From: Antedon mediterranea
Lineage: Eukaryota; Echinodermata; Crinoidea; Comatulida; Antedonidae
Length of the DNA: 64,000 nt
Assembly (NCBI RefSeq): GCF_964355755.1
Contig: NC_092677.1
Location: 18,322,101-18,386,100, forward strand
Direction: 5' to 3'
Under the pieces are notes generated by a model. It had not been told where the DNA came from and did not search any database. It saw only the letters and a program-made list of their open reading frames with translations. A program made the position numbers and the translations under genes. Positions 23,901 through 34,988 of the stretch are shown in pieces. How positions within the stretch are numbered: position 1 is the first letter of the stretch; the number at the start of each line of letters is the position of its first letter.

Positions 23901-26900
23901 CTATTCTCAAAACAGTAGTCATGTGATTCCATTTTGATATTTACATTACAGGCTATATAATATATACATTGCCTTAGTTAGAGGTTTAATATAATGTGGG
24001 AAACCGGAAGTACCGATAGGGGGATCTATACTGGAACCATTCAGGGGTGACGGACATGCGCGGTAGAATAATTTAGACCGGACTATATATAGCGGCCCGC
24101 ACGTGGGTACAGGTTGTGCATATCCATTGTGGCTGAGTAGAGGCAGTTACTATGCCATTTAAATTGTCAGTTATTCGTTTTCAGGTACGTTGTAATACTA
24201 TCATAGATTAAGATATGAATCATTGAATCAATTATTGTATTTAGTCACGGTAATGAATAGTAGTATTGTATTAAACGTGTTATTTATGCTCATATGTAAT
24301 TGTAATTGATGGTAGAATGACTCGCCGATACACAATGTGCGAGTTCGGATTCCAATATGGCGACCAATATAGTGGTCGTATGTAGTTGTGAATAGTATTA
24401 TGTTAAGAATCTGGTTTACATGTTTATTAACACTTTGACTGCCAAACACGAAGATCTTTGTTTTTGGAAACACAACGCTTGACTGCCAAACACGAAGATC
24501 TTCGTGTTTCGCGTTTTTTTACGAAATCCGGTAGATAGGTTAATTATTGGTATATACTATAAATATGAACACTGTATTCGGTTTGGAGCGTCAATATTTT
24601 ACTTTTTGAAAGTAACTAATCTGGTTACGAACGATTGTCAAAATGGTACCTGTCGAAATAACATACACCGCGCATCACAGTAGCGCGTACAGCGATGGTT
24701 TGGCGCATTGTGTATCGGTCGCTTGCTAGCTATGCCGCCGAAGCATTACAAAGGCTTTTGCAGATTGGCATGTTTGTTTGTTATCTCTGAATAAAAAATA
24801 ATGGATTCATTTTCAATATGAAGTCTTTAATTTTATTATTGTATGTATACCCTAATTGTTTTGGTGTTTTACTGTAAGTGGCCGAGTTTAACGAAACAGA
24901 CTTGTTTAGAAATGGTATGAACATTATCATCAGTTTACTAGCTAGGCTAGTACGTAGTACTAGGCTAGCCTAGGCCTAGTCGTAAAACGGCTCTGGACCA
25001 AATTTAGGCCTAGTTAACTACAGTAGGCCTGGTGTCTTTACTATGTAGATTTTGGCAAAACATTGATGTAAGATTTATGATTTATAAAATGCAATACATA
25101 TTTCGATAGTGATAACTTGTTTTTATAGGCCTATCGGTGCCGTGTAAGTAACTTTTTTGTTGTTTGTTGATCTCACCGGGCGATATTTTCATAATTGTGA
25201 TTGTCCTGCACAAAATCGCGAATATCTCGACTTTCTTGCGCGAAACTAAAAAAGTGGGTTACTTTCATTTTACTATTACAATTTACATATTGCGATTTGA
25301 AAATCGTTGTTGGTACCATTGTAAAGCTAAAATCTTTATGATTATTTTAGACTAAATTACATGTAAATCAGATCACATACATAGTTTCAATCAGCTTTAA
25401 AAAAACATCGAATTGGGCTAAAAACACTGGCGGTGGTCGTTTCTAACTGTAAAAACCTCTGGCAGTCAAAGTGTTAATAGATAGGGCTGAATGGAGATAC
25501 AGGTAAAGATGTGTATGCACCATTCCAAAATTAACATAATCCAGGTATAGATGTGGTTATCACTTGTTATATATAATTGATAATAATGTAACACTTATGC
25601 GATGTGTATGTATTGTACTAAAGATAACGTAATGTGTATAACAATGGTTAGCAATTGTGGAAATGTGGATTATTATGTATGTTTGTTTGTTGTATTTATA
25701 GGGGGTTTTTTCCAAGAGATGGCTGATTGTGGCTGATTGTAGTTTATGTGATAAATGCCAGTGAATATGAATGTGAATCCGGTTGTGGCCGATTGTAGTT
25801 TATATATAATAAATGCCAGTGAATATGAATGTGAATATGAATAAATGAAATACTGATGGAAATCAATGCTGCCTTCATATGATTGTGTTCGACTGATCTC
25901 GAACTACCACAATAACATACACACAAAGTAGATTTGATTGGGGATTATGGGTCACATGATAATGTTCTATTGCACTCTTAATTACGTCATCAAGAGTGTG
26001 ATGTTATATGCGAGAGTACTGCACTTCTTTTTGCATGTTCATTATTGTTCCACAGTTTGAGCAATTCCACCAAAAACCTTATTTTTACCTCAAACTTTCC
26101 AAATTCCATCCGTTTAATAAATAATAATAATAATAAATAACATTTATAAAGCGCAAGAGACAAAGGTTTCAAAGCGTTTAAATCCAGAAAGAATAAGGCA
26201 TTGCACAGATAAAAGGCAAATATTACAAAGCTCTAAACAATGAATGGCCATATAAATGCAAGTAGTGTATTTCATATTATTAAATTCAGGTGCACTGAAA
26301 TATACTTTGTAATACAATATTCACTAACTTACATTGAACAAAATGAAATCACAACAAATTTTGTACATTTGAGTTGTTTTTCAATAATATTGTCGAATTT
26401 GTCTTTATCCTGAGATTTAAACCCAGTCACCATTTTTGTAGATAACAGTTTCAGTGATTTTTTTTTTCACAGTCAGACTTTAGAAGCCAATAAATGTATG
26501 AGGGCGTGTATGAGTAATAGACATTTATTTTAAATAATGGTTTGGATTAGAAAGACAAAGAGTTGAAAACCAAAGACAAAGTCATCAGACTATCTGGCGG
26601 ACCGGCAATAAACTAACTAACTAATGGATAAAAATGAATAGACCATTTGGAGTTTTTTTTAGAAGCATTTTATTAGAAAAACTATATTAGGTTTACCTTT
26701 GGGTTGTGATGTTGCATTGTTTGTGGCAGCTGTGATCAAGCCCACTGTATAAATAAATAATAAGGAAAAACATTTTTTTAATGTAACTTTAGAAAGATAT
26801 ATGTTCTTTCAGAAGGGTGACAATGGCATTGGGATCCATATTTAATACAATGATAAAGAAAAGAATGAGTTTCAAATTATGTACATTATCAAAAAAGTCA

Positions 26901-27348
26901 TTTGACGTTTAATATTCCAACAAAGCTACAATAATGATTAAGTTTTCACCTTTCTGTTGTCCTATGTGTGTGTGTGTTTGTGAACAGCCTGAAGGCCACA
27001 GTTTTTATACACATTTTATCAATCTATGACCCAAAATCCGGACCCTGTGGACACCTCCTGGTTCTGCCCAGAACCTTCTGAAAGATGTTATGGGTTCTTT
27101 AAAGTACACACAAGCCAGCAGGTGTATGTACACTAGATGCTGACTGACAGTCAAACTGGCAGGCAAATTTGTACACTAGCAGCATATTATTGTATATAAA
27201 ACATTTTATTTTTGTACCATAACCGGTGTTCTTACACCAGGTGTTTCCGAATTTGGAAAAAGAGGGACAAACTAAATAAAGTTACCTTCTGTAGATTCTG
27301 TGGTTGTATCATCACCGCCACCAGTATTGTTTGCGCCAGTAAAACGGT
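20909..27348 (-). CDS. Small EGF-like single-pass membrane protein, 4 exons
   Basis: Four minus-strand exons, 27348-27286, 26744-26697, 22640-22530 and 21027-20909. All have GT..AG borders and all are phase 1 at each junction, so they join unambiguously into about 112 residues ending in TAA. The order is: a Gly/Thr/Ser-rich stalk with NNT and NAT glycosylation sequons; one EGF-like module with six cysteines, C-x3-C-x5-C-x8-C-x1-C-x8-C, including CNSGYEGDRC; then a hydrophobic helix WWIFIIVFILLCAIICGCC followed by the basic tail HRKIKNQFWPNHDAK. This fits a type I plasma-membrane protein with an extracellular EGF domain. The short first loop (C-x3-C) differs from the C-x7-C of typical EGFR ligands, so I do not call it a growth factor. 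The 5' end lies upstream; see the exon at 31,428-31,534. Confidence 0.8.
21485..21560 (-). mobile_element. tRNA-derived SINE head
   Basis: On the minus strand, TGTAATGGTGTGGACAAATC (A-box-like) is followed by CAAGTTCAAGTCTCAGTA (B box). It lies in the intron between the EGF exon and the transmembrane exon. Nearby AGTACGATGATATTGAC and AGTACAATGATATTGAC are an 80-bp-spaced duplication. Confidence 0.5.
21895..21926. repeat. Perfect 15-bp-arm hairpin
   Basis: CATGGACCTATAAAT, a 2-nt CA loop, then its exact reverse complement. Intronic in the EGF-domain gene. No terminator role is expected in a eukaryote. Confidence 0.9.
22800..23316. mobile_element. MITE with ~50-bp inverted ends
   Basis: Left end carries TATATAACACCTAAATAA followed by ATTCCTGTCATTGGATTGGACGAT (about 22,812-22,852). 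The right end carries the reverse complement with few mismatches (about 23,266-23,308). An inner AGTACT pair continues the homology. No coding content. It lies just upstream of the EGF exon, within that intron. Confidence 0.85.
24431..25473. mobile_element. Non-autonomous piggyBac-like element
   Basis: Flanked by TTAA at 24427-24430 and 25474-25477. Its ends are inverted copies of CACTTTGACTGCCA, the 5' one continuing AACACG and the 3' one GAGG. TTAA target duplication with CNCTTTGNCTGCC-type ends is characteristic of the piggyBac superfamily. A second TTGACTGCCAAACACGAAG copy lies 47 bp inside the left end. No transposase frame is visible over 1.04 kb, so it is non-autonomous. It sits in the intron before the EGF exon. 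Confidence 0.85.
25720..25845. repeat. Two-copy ~65-bp tandem duplication
   Basis: GGC(T/C)GATTGTAGTTTAT, then AAATGCCAGTGAATATGAAT, occurs at about 25,730-25,775 and 25,788-25,835. Intronic. Confidence 0.85.
26115..26185. repeat. AAT-run plus AAAGCGC repeat fragment
   Basis: Runs of AAT followed by AACATTTATAAAGCGCAAGA and CAAAGCGTTT. I know this motif as a widespread dispersed repeat in marine invertebrate genomes, but I cannot name the family from the sequence alone. Intronic. Confidence 0.4.
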
Positions 27349-28399
27349 CTATAAAAAAGGAAAATCATTTTTAAAGACAAAACTTTTCTTCCAGAAATAA
27401 AAGCTGTGGGACATCATTATTTTACTGTCTAAATAAAAATAAATGAACTTGATAAGGTGAAAAAAATGAGAAATATAATGCTCACTATTCATCATTACTC
27501 ATTGCTAGTGTTAGATATTTGTTAGAACATTAATGTTGGTTGACACACATCAATAATGTAATTACCAGTAATTACATATCTGTGCAGTGAATTTGATATT
27601 GTGTTTTTTTGTATTAAACCACTATTTGGTAAAATACATTGAGCACAAAGAAGAAAGGAATTTAGATACAGTATCAGTCAGGTTTAATTTAAGAGAGTCA
27701 ATTATGTATTGAATGATTTATTGTATCAAATTCTTTTCATGAGTGAATAAAGATGCACATTGTAATCTTTATTTTCATGTGAAATCAAAATTGTCTCTCC
27801 AAGTGCACAATCATATAAATCTCCTTTCAGTATTGCAATGGTACACTAAAGGGAGACCATACAACATTATGGAAAAATGCACCTAACTACTAGTACTAGC
27901 ACCATAAAGTGCTAAACTTAACATAATGTACTGTAATTTCCTGCTTTGGAACCATTATAGAGTATGATGATGACTGGTTTGGTTTTTAGTACAAATAATT
28001 AACTACTAGTGTAGGTGGGTATGTCTTTATGTGCATTTCGTGTATACTTTTTGTTAAAAGCCAACTTTGACTTAATTTTATATCTTGATAATAAAGGAAT
28101 GAAAAAAAAATGTTGCCATTTTTTCTAAAGACATTTAAAGGACCAAATTCAAGATGGAGGCCAACATTCAAATAAACCCTATTTCAAATCAGAACCAATA
28201 ACACAAATTATGATTGTGGAACAAGTCCATTTTATGGTATTACCCATCATACAATCTTAACTATGTAAAGCTTGGATTTTAAAATGGCCACCACTAAAAA
28301 TTAAATTTTTTAAATAACATGTGTGCATAAATTGTTGTTTGTACACAATGGTTGTGGTATAAAAACTCATGTACTAGGGAAAGGCAAGATATACCTGGT

Positions 28400-28530
28400 G
28401 ATTTATTTAACTCGTTCTACCACCAGAACAATGGAGCGAGTGAGCCTCGAACCCTTGCCGATGTTATGGCTACGTAATTACGGTTCCACTGTTTTAACCG
28501 CTTGGCCACTTACTCATGATGACTCTTGCC
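28400..28530 (-). mobile_element. tRNA-derived SINE head (Leu/Ser-like)
   Basis: On the minus strand, AGTGGCCAAGCGGTTAAAAC (A box) and GGGTTCGAGGCTCACTCGC (B box) are separated by about 40 bp, as in a class II tRNA. The 5' and 3' ends do not close a canonical 7-bp acceptor stem. It is probably a SINE or tRNA pseudogene rather than an active tRNA gene. Confidence 0.65.
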
Positions 28531-28776
28531 CAAGATGAGTGGAGGACAGAGATGACATCAAGAAGTAATTCTTATTTTGACCCGGTGTGCTAGGCCTATG
28601 GCTTTTGACAATGATTTCTGCACACATGGACAACTCAAGGACAGAGTTTATGAGAGGAAATTTATGTGTGACAAAGGGATTTGCTGGATTTACATCAATT
28701 AATCCAGATCGCTGGACTGAACAAGATTGTTAACTCAAGGTCATTGAGCATGGTTTTATTGGTATAACAAAAATTA

Positions 28777-28953
28777 ATGATTTCATCAGATCTGGCAAAT
28801 CTAGTTGATGAGTTTGAAAGCCAACATTTAAAGAGAGATGACAGTAGGAACGGCATCCTGATTAATGAAGAATGCTCTCACAGAGGTGTTTGCTGGCCAT
28901 GGCATGATGACATTTCACAGAAAATGTTTGAGGCATTGGTAATAGTCTTGTAG
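28777..28953 (+). pseudogene. Protein-like relic, 58 codons, unrecognised
   Basis: A short open frame on the strand opposite the EGF-domain gene, with protein-like composition and no low complexity. It begins MISSDLANLVDEFESQHLKR and continues with several Cys, Trp and His before a TAG. Further fragments with coding-like codon use appear downstream (about 29,010-29,090) in broken frames. I read it as a decayed transposon or processed-gene fragment in the intron. Family unknown. Confidence 0.35.
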
Positions 28954-30083
28954 TAGGCAAACTGTATGGGATCCTAAGAAAAGGACGAATATTGGCGACA
29001 TACATACGATGGTGAATACAGGTGACAAACTTATCAAAGTAAAAGAGGACTCTCCTTCTCCTATAGAGATTCTTTGTCGTATCACGTAGTCAGCCGGTAT
29101 AGTACTGTATGTGAGTTTGGCGTTATTCCATGTGCACTTTTTACTTCAGACTGGTTACTTCTTCCATCTTTTAGTATATGACAAAGATAATATCATTCAT
29201 TATCTAGAAGCACACTGTAATACATTTCAACAGATGAAACAATACAACCGATAAACTAGGACGTAAAATCAGATCAGTATACAATTAATATTATTATTAT
29301 GGTTAGGTGCTAGTAAACTCAATCTATAAAACATTTGAATGAGGTATTGCAGTGCTTTTGCTGATTTCTTTCTGAACAAGCTTGTTGGTATCGCAGATCA
29401 GTCTGTTTGATGGATACAAAATAGTAGAGAGCGAAAGGAAGGTCAACTTACTATATCACATTCAAGACAGCTCACTGATTAGAAATATTTCATTGAAGGA
29501 ATTTGGCAGAGTTAGTTGTCATTTAACTGAAGACATTTATGAGATGTTTAAATGAAGTGTACTGTAGGCTGCCTGATGGTCACCATTTTGTTTTAATCAC
29601 CATGTTTTTGCAATATGCCTATCATTTTGTTTACAATTTTAATAAGAAAGTTAACCCATTTCTTTTTTAAAATGGCAGCTATCTTTTTTTAAATCATGCC
29701 ATTCTGTGTTAATCACCATGTTGTTGTAATAGGCCTATCATTTTGTTTGATTTCAATCAACGTTATAACTTGCAAACTTTTTAATAAGAAATTGAAATTC
29801 AAAAAGTCAGAATACTGATGAATGTAAGTTTAAATAGTTCTTATATATCAGGGAAGCCATATGACATTAATTTCAACTTGAAATATTTTTCATAATGGGT
29901 GTTACTTTGTCCAATATGGTACATTTATTGGATATTTTATGTATTGGCGGCCATCTTGGATTTGACACCCTTAAGCTTTTTTTTTTAAATGGCAACATAT
30001 TTTATATAAGATAAAAGACACTAAATCAGCTGGAATTTTGCTTTAAACAAAAAAATTACACAAAATTACATAGTTGCCTATGT

Positions 30084-30465
30084 TATGCGCGATTTGCGCA
30101 ATTTATAATTGCGCAAAGAATTCTTGCGCAATTTCAAATTGATTGAGGATTTTCTTGCGCAATCAACTTGCGCAATTTCAAATTGCGCAAGAAAATGCTT
30201 GCGCAATTTCAAATTGCACTGCACAATTTGTAAATTGCGCAAGATAGTTCTTGCGCAATATGACACCTTTGCGCAATTTGAAAACGAACTGTTTGTTATT
30301 TTTGTTATTGTACTCATTTGTTGTTGAGAATGGTACCGAAAGGTCGATCTTTTTTGCCATTAAATTTAATTTTTAAGTTAAATAGTAAACGTCTAATAAT
30401 TCGTAATAATTATTGTTTCTAAAAAAAATCCAATCGCAATTTCAAATTGCGCAAATCGTTCAAAT
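30084..30465. repeat. Cluster of self-complementary TTGCGCAATTTCAAATTGCGCAA words
   Basis: At least ten TTGCGCAA octamers (themselves palindromic) separated by TTTCAAA or TTTGTAAA spacers that are also near-palindromic, between about 30,090 and 30,275. Two further copies lie at 30,432-30,470. The segment can fold in several registers. Frames open on both strands are a consequence of the symmetry. Confidence 0.85.
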
Positions 30466-30612
30466 AGCGCATAACACCTACATTTATATACTGTAAGTGT
30501 AAACTTGCTTCATTTTTCTAAATAATAATACTGTACAACAAATAAACAACCAAATTATTTTAAAAATAACTATACAGGACAAGAAAAATATTATGTATGT
30601 ATACTGTATGTA

Positions 30613-31280
30613 CCGTACTGACGCGGGTATAAGCCCATACTCGGGTATAAGCCCACCCCGACTTTTGACTAATTTTCATGAAATATTAGGCACTCGGGTA
30701 TAAGCCCACCCATTAATTCGAAGATCTACAGTGTGTGTCGTAATACATTATTTTGTATTTGGGGACGTCCATACACCGAATACACCTACCTTTGATCATA
30801 ACCAAGCTAGGCTAATATACGCTAGGCCATATGAGGCCTAGCGGTCCTGTTTTGTTTACACTCCATCGCGGTCGAAGATCGCTTCACACACGATGATGCT
30901 ACAAGTCGCCAAAACGGAAAACCACTATTTGGTATCGGCTGCCATAAACAAGCTTATTAAATTTCTTTGGTACATTTCTATTTAACGAACATTGTATACT
31001 TGCTTTTCTGCTTGATAAATTCTTGTTCAATTGATGTTTAAAATAAGATATTCTACGATAAATTACACAAACTATAAGCTTAATTTTCCACTCTACACCT
31101 CGTGTATTAGGAGAGGCAACGTCGTACATGTACGTGAGGGCATGGAATACACGACATCATGTGCTGTTTTTGACGATCTGCATTTTTGGATCCTCGGGTA
31201 TAAGCCCACCCCCCAAACTTGACATGATTTCATGTTCAAGGGGGGGGGGGGGGGGTGGGCTTATACCCGCATCAGTACGG
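30613..31280. mobile_element. TA-flanked DNA transposon with inverted ends
   Basis: Left end CCGTACTGACGCGGGTATA continuing AGCCCA. The right end is its reverse complement with one mismatch (CCGTACTGATGCGGG). TA dinucleotides flank both ends (30611-30612 and 31281-31282). The word CTCGGGTATAAGCCCACC recurs internally near 30,640, 30,690 and 31,194, and a run of about 17 G precedes the right end. No complete transposase. A 60-bp inner segment (about 30,945-31,000) has a relative near 38,635-38,680. Superfamily unresolved. Confidence 0.8.
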
Positions 31281-31427
31281 TATATAAATGTAATAATTGT
31301 TCAATTGCATAATTGACTTTCATACAGATATAGTAATAGTAGGAAAAAATAAAAAGAAATCTAAACCTAACCGGCATCTGGAAAAAATAATTATGAACAC
31401 CATTAATAATAATGGTACAGTACTTAC

Positions 31428-31534
31428 GCAACTGTCTGTGCTTGTGAAGTAACAGTTTCTGCCTCATCAGACCAAGCAGAAGAACCCATTAGTACTAGTA
31501 GTAGCAGTAGTACTGCATGAAATGATCGTCGCAT
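31428..31534 (-). CDS. Signal-peptide first exon, probably of the EGF gene
   Basis: An ATG at 31534 opens 35 codons. MRRSFHAVLLLLLVLMGSSA is a textbook signal sequence (basic n-region, Leu core, small residues before the cleavage site), followed by a Ser/Thr-rich stretch SDEAETVTSQAQTV. The exon then meets donor GC|GTAAGTAC. The Thr/Ser-rich mature start suits the stalk of the EGF-domain gene downstream. However, it ends with two overhanging bases, whereas the next recognised exon needs one. An exon of length 3n+2 must therefore lie between them, or the two exons belong to different genes. Confidence 0.65.
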
Positions 31535-31995
31535 TTTTAATAACTAGGCCTAGGCCCTATGTATTTATAGAAAAAAATAGAGAATTGACGTTAAACAAAA
31601 GTTTAGTCAGATAACTAGGGGTTTTCCGACTGTGGTACACACACCCTGTCTATGATTGTCCATTTTAAAGCATATACCTGCATCAAATGAAAGAGCAAAT
31701 GGCAAATGGCACTACCGGCTGCCTAGGCTAGCTAGGCCTCTATCTAGGCGCTAGGCCTGGCCTGGCCTAGCCTATATATCCTACTACTACCTACTACTAC
31801 TAGGCCTAGGGCCTAGGCCTAGACCCTTCTCGAATTAATAAATAATAATAATAGCTCTTCCGGAACAAATAGTTCCAAATATTATTTAGTACTATAATCA
31901 AATATCATAGCAATGTAATTAGGACAAATATCATTTATTTATTATTGTACTTAGTTCGGTTTGTCGTTCTGGTTCTGGTAGGATTAGATCCACTT
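31535..31995. other. Upstream flank of the EGF-gene signal exon
   Basis: Dense TAGGCCTAG-type low-complexity sequence at 31,545-31,825, then AT-rich DNA. This is the expected position of a promoter or 5' UTR, but I see no TATA box that I would defend. Confidence 0.4.
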
Positions 31996-32404
31996 CGGCC
32001 GGCCGCCGGCCGCGTAATTTTTTTTTCCAGAGGACGAACAACGTGGGCAGAAATCATGAATAATTCATGATTAATTATGACATAATAGAGAACATTATAG
32101 AGGGCGCTGTATAAGAATGCAGAGAGATTAAATAATTAGTGTAAACAACGTTTGCCAACCGAAATGTTTGTTCTAGTGGTAAAGGCTTTCACCTATTACG
32201 CTGAAGCCCTCGGTTCGAGGTCTTTCATGTACATGTTTTTTTTTTATAGTTGAGAGAGATTATTTAGAGGGTTAGGTTTAGTATATTTAGGAAATAGATC
32301 AGCTATCTTTCAATTCTTTATAATAGAAAATAATTAAGGTAATGAATTATTCATGACTTCTGCCCACGTTCGTCCTGGAAAAAAAAACACGCCGGCCGGC
32401 CAGC
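31996..32404. mobile_element. Fold-back element 1 with GGCCGGCC ends
   Basis: The left arm (GCCGGCCGCG, a T run, CCAGAGGACGAAC, GTGGGCAGAAATCATGAAT) pairs with the right arm (ATTCATGACTTCTGCCCAC, GTTCGTCCTGG, an A run, CGCCGGCCGGCC). The arms are about 70 bp. Between them is a tRNA-like segment at about 32,165-32,225 on the plus strand (TCTAGTGGTAAAGGC, then CCTCGGTTCGAGGTC). Confidence 0.8.
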
Positions 32405-33648
32405 GATTTTTTTTTTCGTACATAAGTTGGGGACCCCCTCATGAAACGTCACAAAATAAACATGAATAATTCATCAGTTAAATTTTCTTGTTCCGTGTGC
32501 ACCCAAGCGTATAGCAACAAGAAGTGATTACACAAGTGCGGTACGATTCTAGGCCTATCTCCGCTGTTGAAGAATAGCGGCGTTTTGTGTGGATTGTCGA
32601 AATAATCGGCCTTTAGTTTATGGTGTTTTTAATATAATTTATTACTAAAGAATTACGTGTTAAAATTATAGTTTCTATTAATACTATTAGGCCTAATTAT
32701 TAGTCTCTAAACCCATGTATATTCTAGTAGTAGCTGTGTGGATGTGTGTGACGTGTGTGTGTGTTAGGTATGACCAAAGATAGTTACACTATCTTTGGTA
32801 ATAGTTACACTATCTTTGGTATGACACAATCCGAGTAATAAGTCAGCAAAATTAAACAATAAACATTACACAAAAATACATTTTTTATTCTCGTGGGTCA
32901 AATCTTCCCATCTCATGTGTTCATATACGCGCATTTTTAAAGTTCCTTTGAGTACATTGCATATTGTTTGATAATTGATAGCAGAATTAAAAAAATACAG
33001 TACACAAATTAAACACATTCTTTATTCTTGTGGGTCTAAGCTTTCTTTGGGCTATGTCCAAGAACGCTTGGGTGCACACGGAACAACAACTGCGATACGA
33101 TTCTTTCTACAATAATAGGCCTAGGATTCTAGGTCAATTCACGTGATTGCCTTCGCGCACTCTTCTTCACACACACGTCCACTATGCAAAATGTGTCGAG
33201 GCTAATCGACAGCTAGGCAAGACATTAAACTAAGTAGTAATTGGACATAGCCCAAAGACACAAGTCACACACACCCACACAGCTACTACTGTACTAGAAT
33301 ATACAGGGGTTTAGAGACTAGTAATTAGGCCTAATAGTATCAATAGAAACTATAATTTTAACACGTAATTCTTTAGAAATAAACTATATTAAAAACACCA
33401 TAAACTAAAGGCTGATTATTTCGACAATCCACACAAAACTCCGCTATTCTATTATGAAATCGCACGCGGCAACCACAGCGGAGATAGGCCTAGAATCGTA
33501 CCACACTTGTGTAATCACTTCTTGTTGCTATACGCTTGGGTGCACACGGAACAAGAAAATTTAACTGATGAATTATTCATGTTTATTTTGTGACGTTTCA
33601 TGATGGGGTCCCCAACTTATGTACGAAAAAAAAAATCGCGGCCGGCCA
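32391..33648. mobile_element. Fold-back element 2, ~370-bp inverted arms
   Basis: Left arm about 32,392-32,760, right arm about 33,280-33,648, near-identical in reverse complement. Shared words include GGCCGGCC, TTCGTACATAAGTTGGGG, GTGTGCACCCAAGCGTATAG, TAGGCCTATCTCCGCTGT and CTAGTAGTAGCTGTGTGG. About 500 bp lies between the arms and includes a second inverted GCTTGGGTGCACACGGAAC. It directly abuts element 1 and shares its terminal word. No coding content. Confidence 0.85.
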
Positions 33649-34855
33649 CAGACAATAATTATTTCGGCCACAGACAATAATACGACAATAGCAAAGAATA
33701 TATATCACAAGAATGAGTAATCCGCGATTTTCCCTGTAACAGTAATATTGTCCATGTGGTAGGGCGCCGCCATAAGTGTGGATGTATCTGGGATGTATAC
33801 AACTTTTTGTGAAGGTTTCACTAATCAAATGCTGGACCACCGGAGTATTTTCCGACGATAAAAATGTTATCAACTACATGCCAACATCATGTTAAATACT
33901 ATTTGAATATTTAATTGTTCGTTTTATGCAATTTTTAGTAAAAACTGCCGTATAAACAGTTTGATTTATCAACCGGGCGCTACGATAGCGTGACCGGGCG
34001 TGTTGGTGTTTACGCGTTTTCACGAAGGATAGTTTAATAATATTCCTATATTTAACTTGTTTCTGGTAAAACAAATAAATGTTAATGACATTTAACATTT
34101 TCTCCTATTAATAACATGTGTTTTATACTAATTTATATCATAAAAACAATACTTAATTTACCGGGCGTAGAGTAGTACACGGCAATGGTAAAGAATAGGC
34201 CGTGCTGAGTAATATTCGTTGATTTTTGGTGTTGCTGTGTTAGGCCTTTTTTGTGAACTAACTTAGCATGTTAGTAAATAATTGTCTGTAAAAGTGAATA
34301 AACATGAGTTTGTTAATAAATATGTATTATAAAATCGTTTACAATTGCAAAAACTATCATCATAATTGTCATGACATGACGTCATTTGTTTTCAATTTGT
34401 GAGTTGCGTGCCAGTGCGCGTACAATACGCAGGCTGAACGAAATCATATACAATTTGGTATCGTGTGAGATATTCATGCTGTGTAATCATCTTTATTTGT
34501 TATTTGGAACCCTTTGGGTGAGTTTAATTAGAATCGTTTATTAATATGTTTAGCCAGGAGTCTGCAGGGGCAGTCTTTGAGTTGTGTATACCTTTAAAAA
34601 ATTAGATATTTTATTGTTGTTAAAGTTCATATATCTAGGCCTCGCTTGACGTTATCACTTCGAGTCGAGTCGGCGTAGGTGACTACTTCTTCGCATGCAG
34701 CTAAAGTAAAATGACGTCACGTTAAAGCGTGTCGTCACAGAGTCTCATGCATATAATTATATGCAAAAGGGATGTTTGTCTCTGCTCTTTTGCGCGCTCA
34801 TGAATGTTTTCAGTGATAAATGATGGTGCGATCGGTGGTACGGAAAATAAAATTA
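33649..34855. other. Intergenic, no gene recognised
   Basis: AT-rich. TGACGTCA-like words at about 34,378 and 34,712. No transposon ends or exons that I can support. Confidence 0.45.
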
Positions 34856-34856
34856 T

Positions 34857-34957
34857 TGGTTATCCGCACTTGGCGGATAACCTCTTGTTATTGTCAGGAT
34901 CTTTTTTTTTTTTGGTTATCCGCACTTGGCGGATAACCCCTTGTTATTGTCAGGATC

Positions 34958-34988
<31 letters not shown>

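Noticed and set aside
27563-27576. 14-nt microexon that would fix the EGF-gene phase
   Set aside because: Length and phase fit, but the acceptor lacks a pyrimidine tract and there is no independent support.
28400-28530. Functional tRNA-Leu/Ser gene
   Set aside because: A and B boxes are present but acceptor and anticodon arms do not close; a SINE head or pseudogene is more likely.
30078-30360. Frames on both strands rich in NCA/FKLRK repeats
   Set aside because: Produced by the TTGCGCAA palindrome cluster.
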